This document shows, in pieces, positions 34,399-36,044 of a DNA stretch of 36,044 nucleotides (the first letter of the stretch is position 1; the number at the start of each line of letters is the position of its first letter). Source of the DNA: Cellvibrionales bacterium (GTDB lineage: Bacteria; Pseudomonadota; Gammaproteobacteria; Pseudomonadales; GM7GCV1); assembly GCA_014323765.1 (NCBI GenBank), contig JACONM010000012.1:166206-202249 (forward strand), given 5' to 3'. The position numbers were made by a program, and so were the translations under genes. The notes under the pieces were generated by a model that was given only the letters and a program-made list of their open reading frames with translations, was not told the DNA's origin and ran no database searches.

Positions 34399-35493
34399 CT
34401 ACCCCCCTTCCCCCGTGAACAACTCCCGAATCCGCGCCAACCGCGCCGCCGACCAATCCGCCCGAGCCTCCAAATGCCCCCAAACCGGATTCGGCCAAGC
34501 CGGGTCATCCGCCCGCCGCCCAATAACATGCCAATGCAGCTGCTCGACCTGATTCCCTAACGCCGCCACATTAATTTTAGTCGCCCCAAACTCACTGCGC
34601 AGCAACCCCGCCACCCAATCCGATTCCCGCAACAACCGCGCCCGCCGCCGCAAAGGCAATTCATCCAACTCGCGATACCCACCCCGCGGCACCAAAATAA
34701 ACCACGGTACCGCAGCATTTTTATGCAGCAACAAACGGGCACAATCGAGCTCGGCAATGCAATAACAATCCGCCGCCAACCGCGGATCCAAGCAAAACTC
34801 AATCTCCCCCTCAATATGCCGCAAAATAGCCCCCATCAACCGATTAGCCGCCGCAAACCGCCCCTCATCCGCCAAAATATCCGCCGCCGCCTGCACCCAC
34901 GGTCCCGCCGCCAATTCCCCGCCGCTTTTCTCAATCAAAGCCCGCGTAGAATCCACCGTAAACTCCAAATGAAATTGCAACCCAATCACCCGCCGATTAA
35001 ACACAAACGCCTGATTCGCACACCCCGCACTACCCGCCACATGCATCGCCCCGACCGGCAAATCAAACCTATCGGCATGCCAATGCAACGCATCGAATTG
35101 GCAAGGCAATAAATCCGCCAACCAACTCCGCTCCGCCCCCGCCGCCAAACTCACCGGATACCAACCAATCTCCGCCGCCGGCATCCGCCGCACATCAGCC
35201 CCCAAAGCCGCCGCCGCCAGCTGCGCCCCCAAACAGATCCCCAACACCCATTTATCCGCCCTAATCGCCGCCGCAATCAACCGCTTTTCCGCCGCTAAAA
35301 ACCCATACTCAGCAACATCCGCCACCCCCATAGGCCCGCCCATCACCACCAGCAAATCAAAATCCCCCACCGCCGGCAACGCCTGCCCGCGATACAAATG
35401 CACCACCTCCGCCCGCTGCCCCCGCCCGGCAAAATAGGGCAACACAGTCCCCGCCCCTTCAAACGGCACATGCTGCAAAATGCAAACTTTCAT
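34399..35493 (-). CDS. class I glutamine amidotransferase fused to HIT domain
   Basis: A 364-residue fusion. Residues 1-230 are a GuaA-type class I amidotransferase with the full triad: Cys87 in LGICLGAQLAAAALG, His175 and Glu177 in GLQFHLEF. Residues 231-364 are a HIT-family domain (FCLDPRLAADC, WFILVPRGGYRELDEL, INVAALGNQVEQLHWHVIGR, PAWPNPVWGH). The catalytic HIT triad keeps the middle His320 and His322, with Gln318 in place of the first His, as in related proteobacterial HIT proteins. It has no obvious Shine-Dalgarno. It sits 5 bases before dinG. Substrate unknown; it may act on a nucleotide-linked amide or phosphoramidate. Confidence 0.85.
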   Translation of the reverse strand: MKVCILQHVPFEGAGTVLPYFAGRGQRAEVVHLYRGQALPAVGDFDLLVVMGGPMGVADVAEYGFLAAEKRLIAAAIRADKWVLGICLGAQLAAAALGADVRRMPAAEIGWYPVSLAAGAERSWLADLLPCQFDALHWHADRFDLPVGAMHVAGSAGCANQAFVFNRRVIGLQFHLEFTVDSTRALIEKSGGELAAGPWVQAAADILADEGRFAAANRLMGAILRHIEGEIEFCLDPRLAADCYCIAELDCARLLLHKNAAVPWFILVPRGGYRELDELPLRRRARLLRESDWVAGLLRSEFGATKINVAALGNQVEQLHWHVIGRRADDPAWPNPVWGHLEARADWSAARLARIRELFTGEGG

Positions 35494-35497
35494 GGTT

Positions 35498-35525
35498 TTG
35501 AACGCCCGGCTAACCCCCCTAAAAT
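35498..35525 (+). promoter_or_regulatory. predicted sigma70 promoter of cmoB
   Basis: TTGAAC (35498-35503), 16-base spacer, TAAAAT (35520-35525). The -35 matches four of six and the -10 five of six. It is 33 bases before cmoB ATG, in the gap shared with the divergent GATase-HIT gene. Confidence 0.5.
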
Positions 35526-35558
35526 GCCGCCCCATTCTACCAGCCAACACCCCCATCT

Positions 35559-36044
35559 ATGCACCCGCCCACATCCGCCCTCTACCACCGCCTAGGCTAC
35601 GCCCACCTCGCCGCTTGGATGCAAGCCAACGGCCTCGAACAATGGGCCCAAGCCCTGCCCGGCCAAATCGCCCGCGGCATAAATGCACACCGCTACGGCG
35701 ACCTACCAAAATGGCTCGCCGCCCTGCAAGCCCTGCCCAACCTCCGCGCCGAAACCATCGACCTCGCCACCGGCGTAACTCTAGCCGCCCAAAACGTCAC
35801 CCCCCAAGACCGCCGCCAACTAGAAACCGCCCTAAAAACCCTAAGCCCCTGGCGCAAAGGCCCCTACGACCTATTCGGCGTAAAAATCGATGCCGAATGG
35901 CGCTCGGACTGGAAATGGCAACGCCTACTCCCCCACATCGCCCCCCTCAAAGATCGTCTCATCCTCGACGTCGGCTGCGGCAACGGCTATCACCTCTGGC
36001 GCGCCCTCGGCAGCGGCGCCCACCGCGCCATCGGCATAGACCCC
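35559..36044 (+). CDS. cmoB: tRNA U34 carboxymethyltransferase CmoB, partial
   Basis: The first 162 residues of about 323; the gene runs off the right edge. CmoB uses carboxy-SAM to convert 5-hydroxyuridine at tRNA position 34 to the cmo5U form. The signature TLSPWRKGPYDLFGVKIDAEWRSDWKW (about residues 94-120, broken here for length) and the SAM motif DVGCGNGYHLWRALG are clear. The partner cmoA is not upstream; it is either downstream or elsewhere. Confidence 0.95.
   Translation, partial: MHPPTSALYHRLGYAHLAAWMQANGLEQWAQALPGQIARGINAHRYGDLPKWLAALQALPNLRAETIDLATGVTLAAQNVTPQDRRQLETALKTLSPWRKGPYDLFGVKIDAEWRSDWKWQRLLPHIAPLKDRLILDVGCGNGYHLWRALGSGAHRAIGIDP

Overview
The window is chromosomal DNA of a GC-rich gammaproteobacterium. 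The main evidence is the purL-mltF-tadA order, which matches Escherichia coli, together with a Pseudomonas-type DapD of 344 residues, CmoB, NhaA/NhaR, FxsA, DinG and a ccmABCDE block. A Na+/H+ antiporter, its Na+-responsive regulator and a predicted Na+-driven bicarbonate importer hint at a marine, saline or alkaline habitat; that is inference. I see no phage, insertion sequence or CRISPR array. Nearly everything is housekeeping, with a few accessory genes set between conserved ones.

Regions, left to right. 1-10.4 kb, all minus strand: purL, a ZIP metal transporter, a NUDIX CoA pyrophosphatase, a DUF1289 protein, ffh, then rpsP-rimM-trmD-rplS, an RDD membrane protein, and the first codons of an exported protein cut by the window edge, where the sequence is 20 C. 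10.6-12.1 kb: mltF on the plus strand. 12.1-15.3 kb, minus: ccmA-B-C-D-E with tadA overlapping the end of ccmE; ccmF, ccmG and ccmH are absent. 15.4-16.5 kb, minus: an unidentified 185-residue protein and a TlpA-like thioredoxin lipoprotein. 16.7-21.5 kb, plus: arsC, DUF2069, sppA, a class III Fic AMP-transferase, a second ArsC-family protein and dapD. 21.6-23.2 kb: dacB (minus) and tRNA-Leu(CAA) (plus). 23.2-28.1 kb, minus: nhaA, a protease-RimK fusion, a small orphan, fxsA and nhaR. 28.3-29.2 kb, plus: a short HPF and a lipoprotein. 29.3-32.1 kb, minus: a small membrane protein, an SbtA-type bicarbonate permease, purE and purK, ended by a bidirectional terminator. 32.3-35.5 kb, minus: dinG and a glutamine-amidotransferase/HIT fusion. 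35.6 kb to the end, plus: the first half of cmoB.

How the genes work together. The most interesting arrangement is the tight run small-protein/sbtA/purE/purK. PurK consumes bicarbonate and SbtA-family permeases import it, so the layout suggests substrate supply for purine synthesis. A hairpin followed by a U-run lies just before the first gene of this run and may be an attenuator. Other points of interest are the GATase-HIT fusion, the protease-RimK fusion, the autoinhibited Fic enzyme, a long A/K/E/Q tail on ribosomal protein S16, and an ATT microsatellite inside purK.

At window scale the plus strand changes from strongly G-rich (left 5 kb) to strongly C-rich (right part) although genes on both sides lie on the minus strand. 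This looks like a replication-strand switch or an inversion boundary. CTAG, usually rare in proteobacteria, is abundant. Coordinates rest on reading frames, start-site context and recognised family motifs; no database search was possible.
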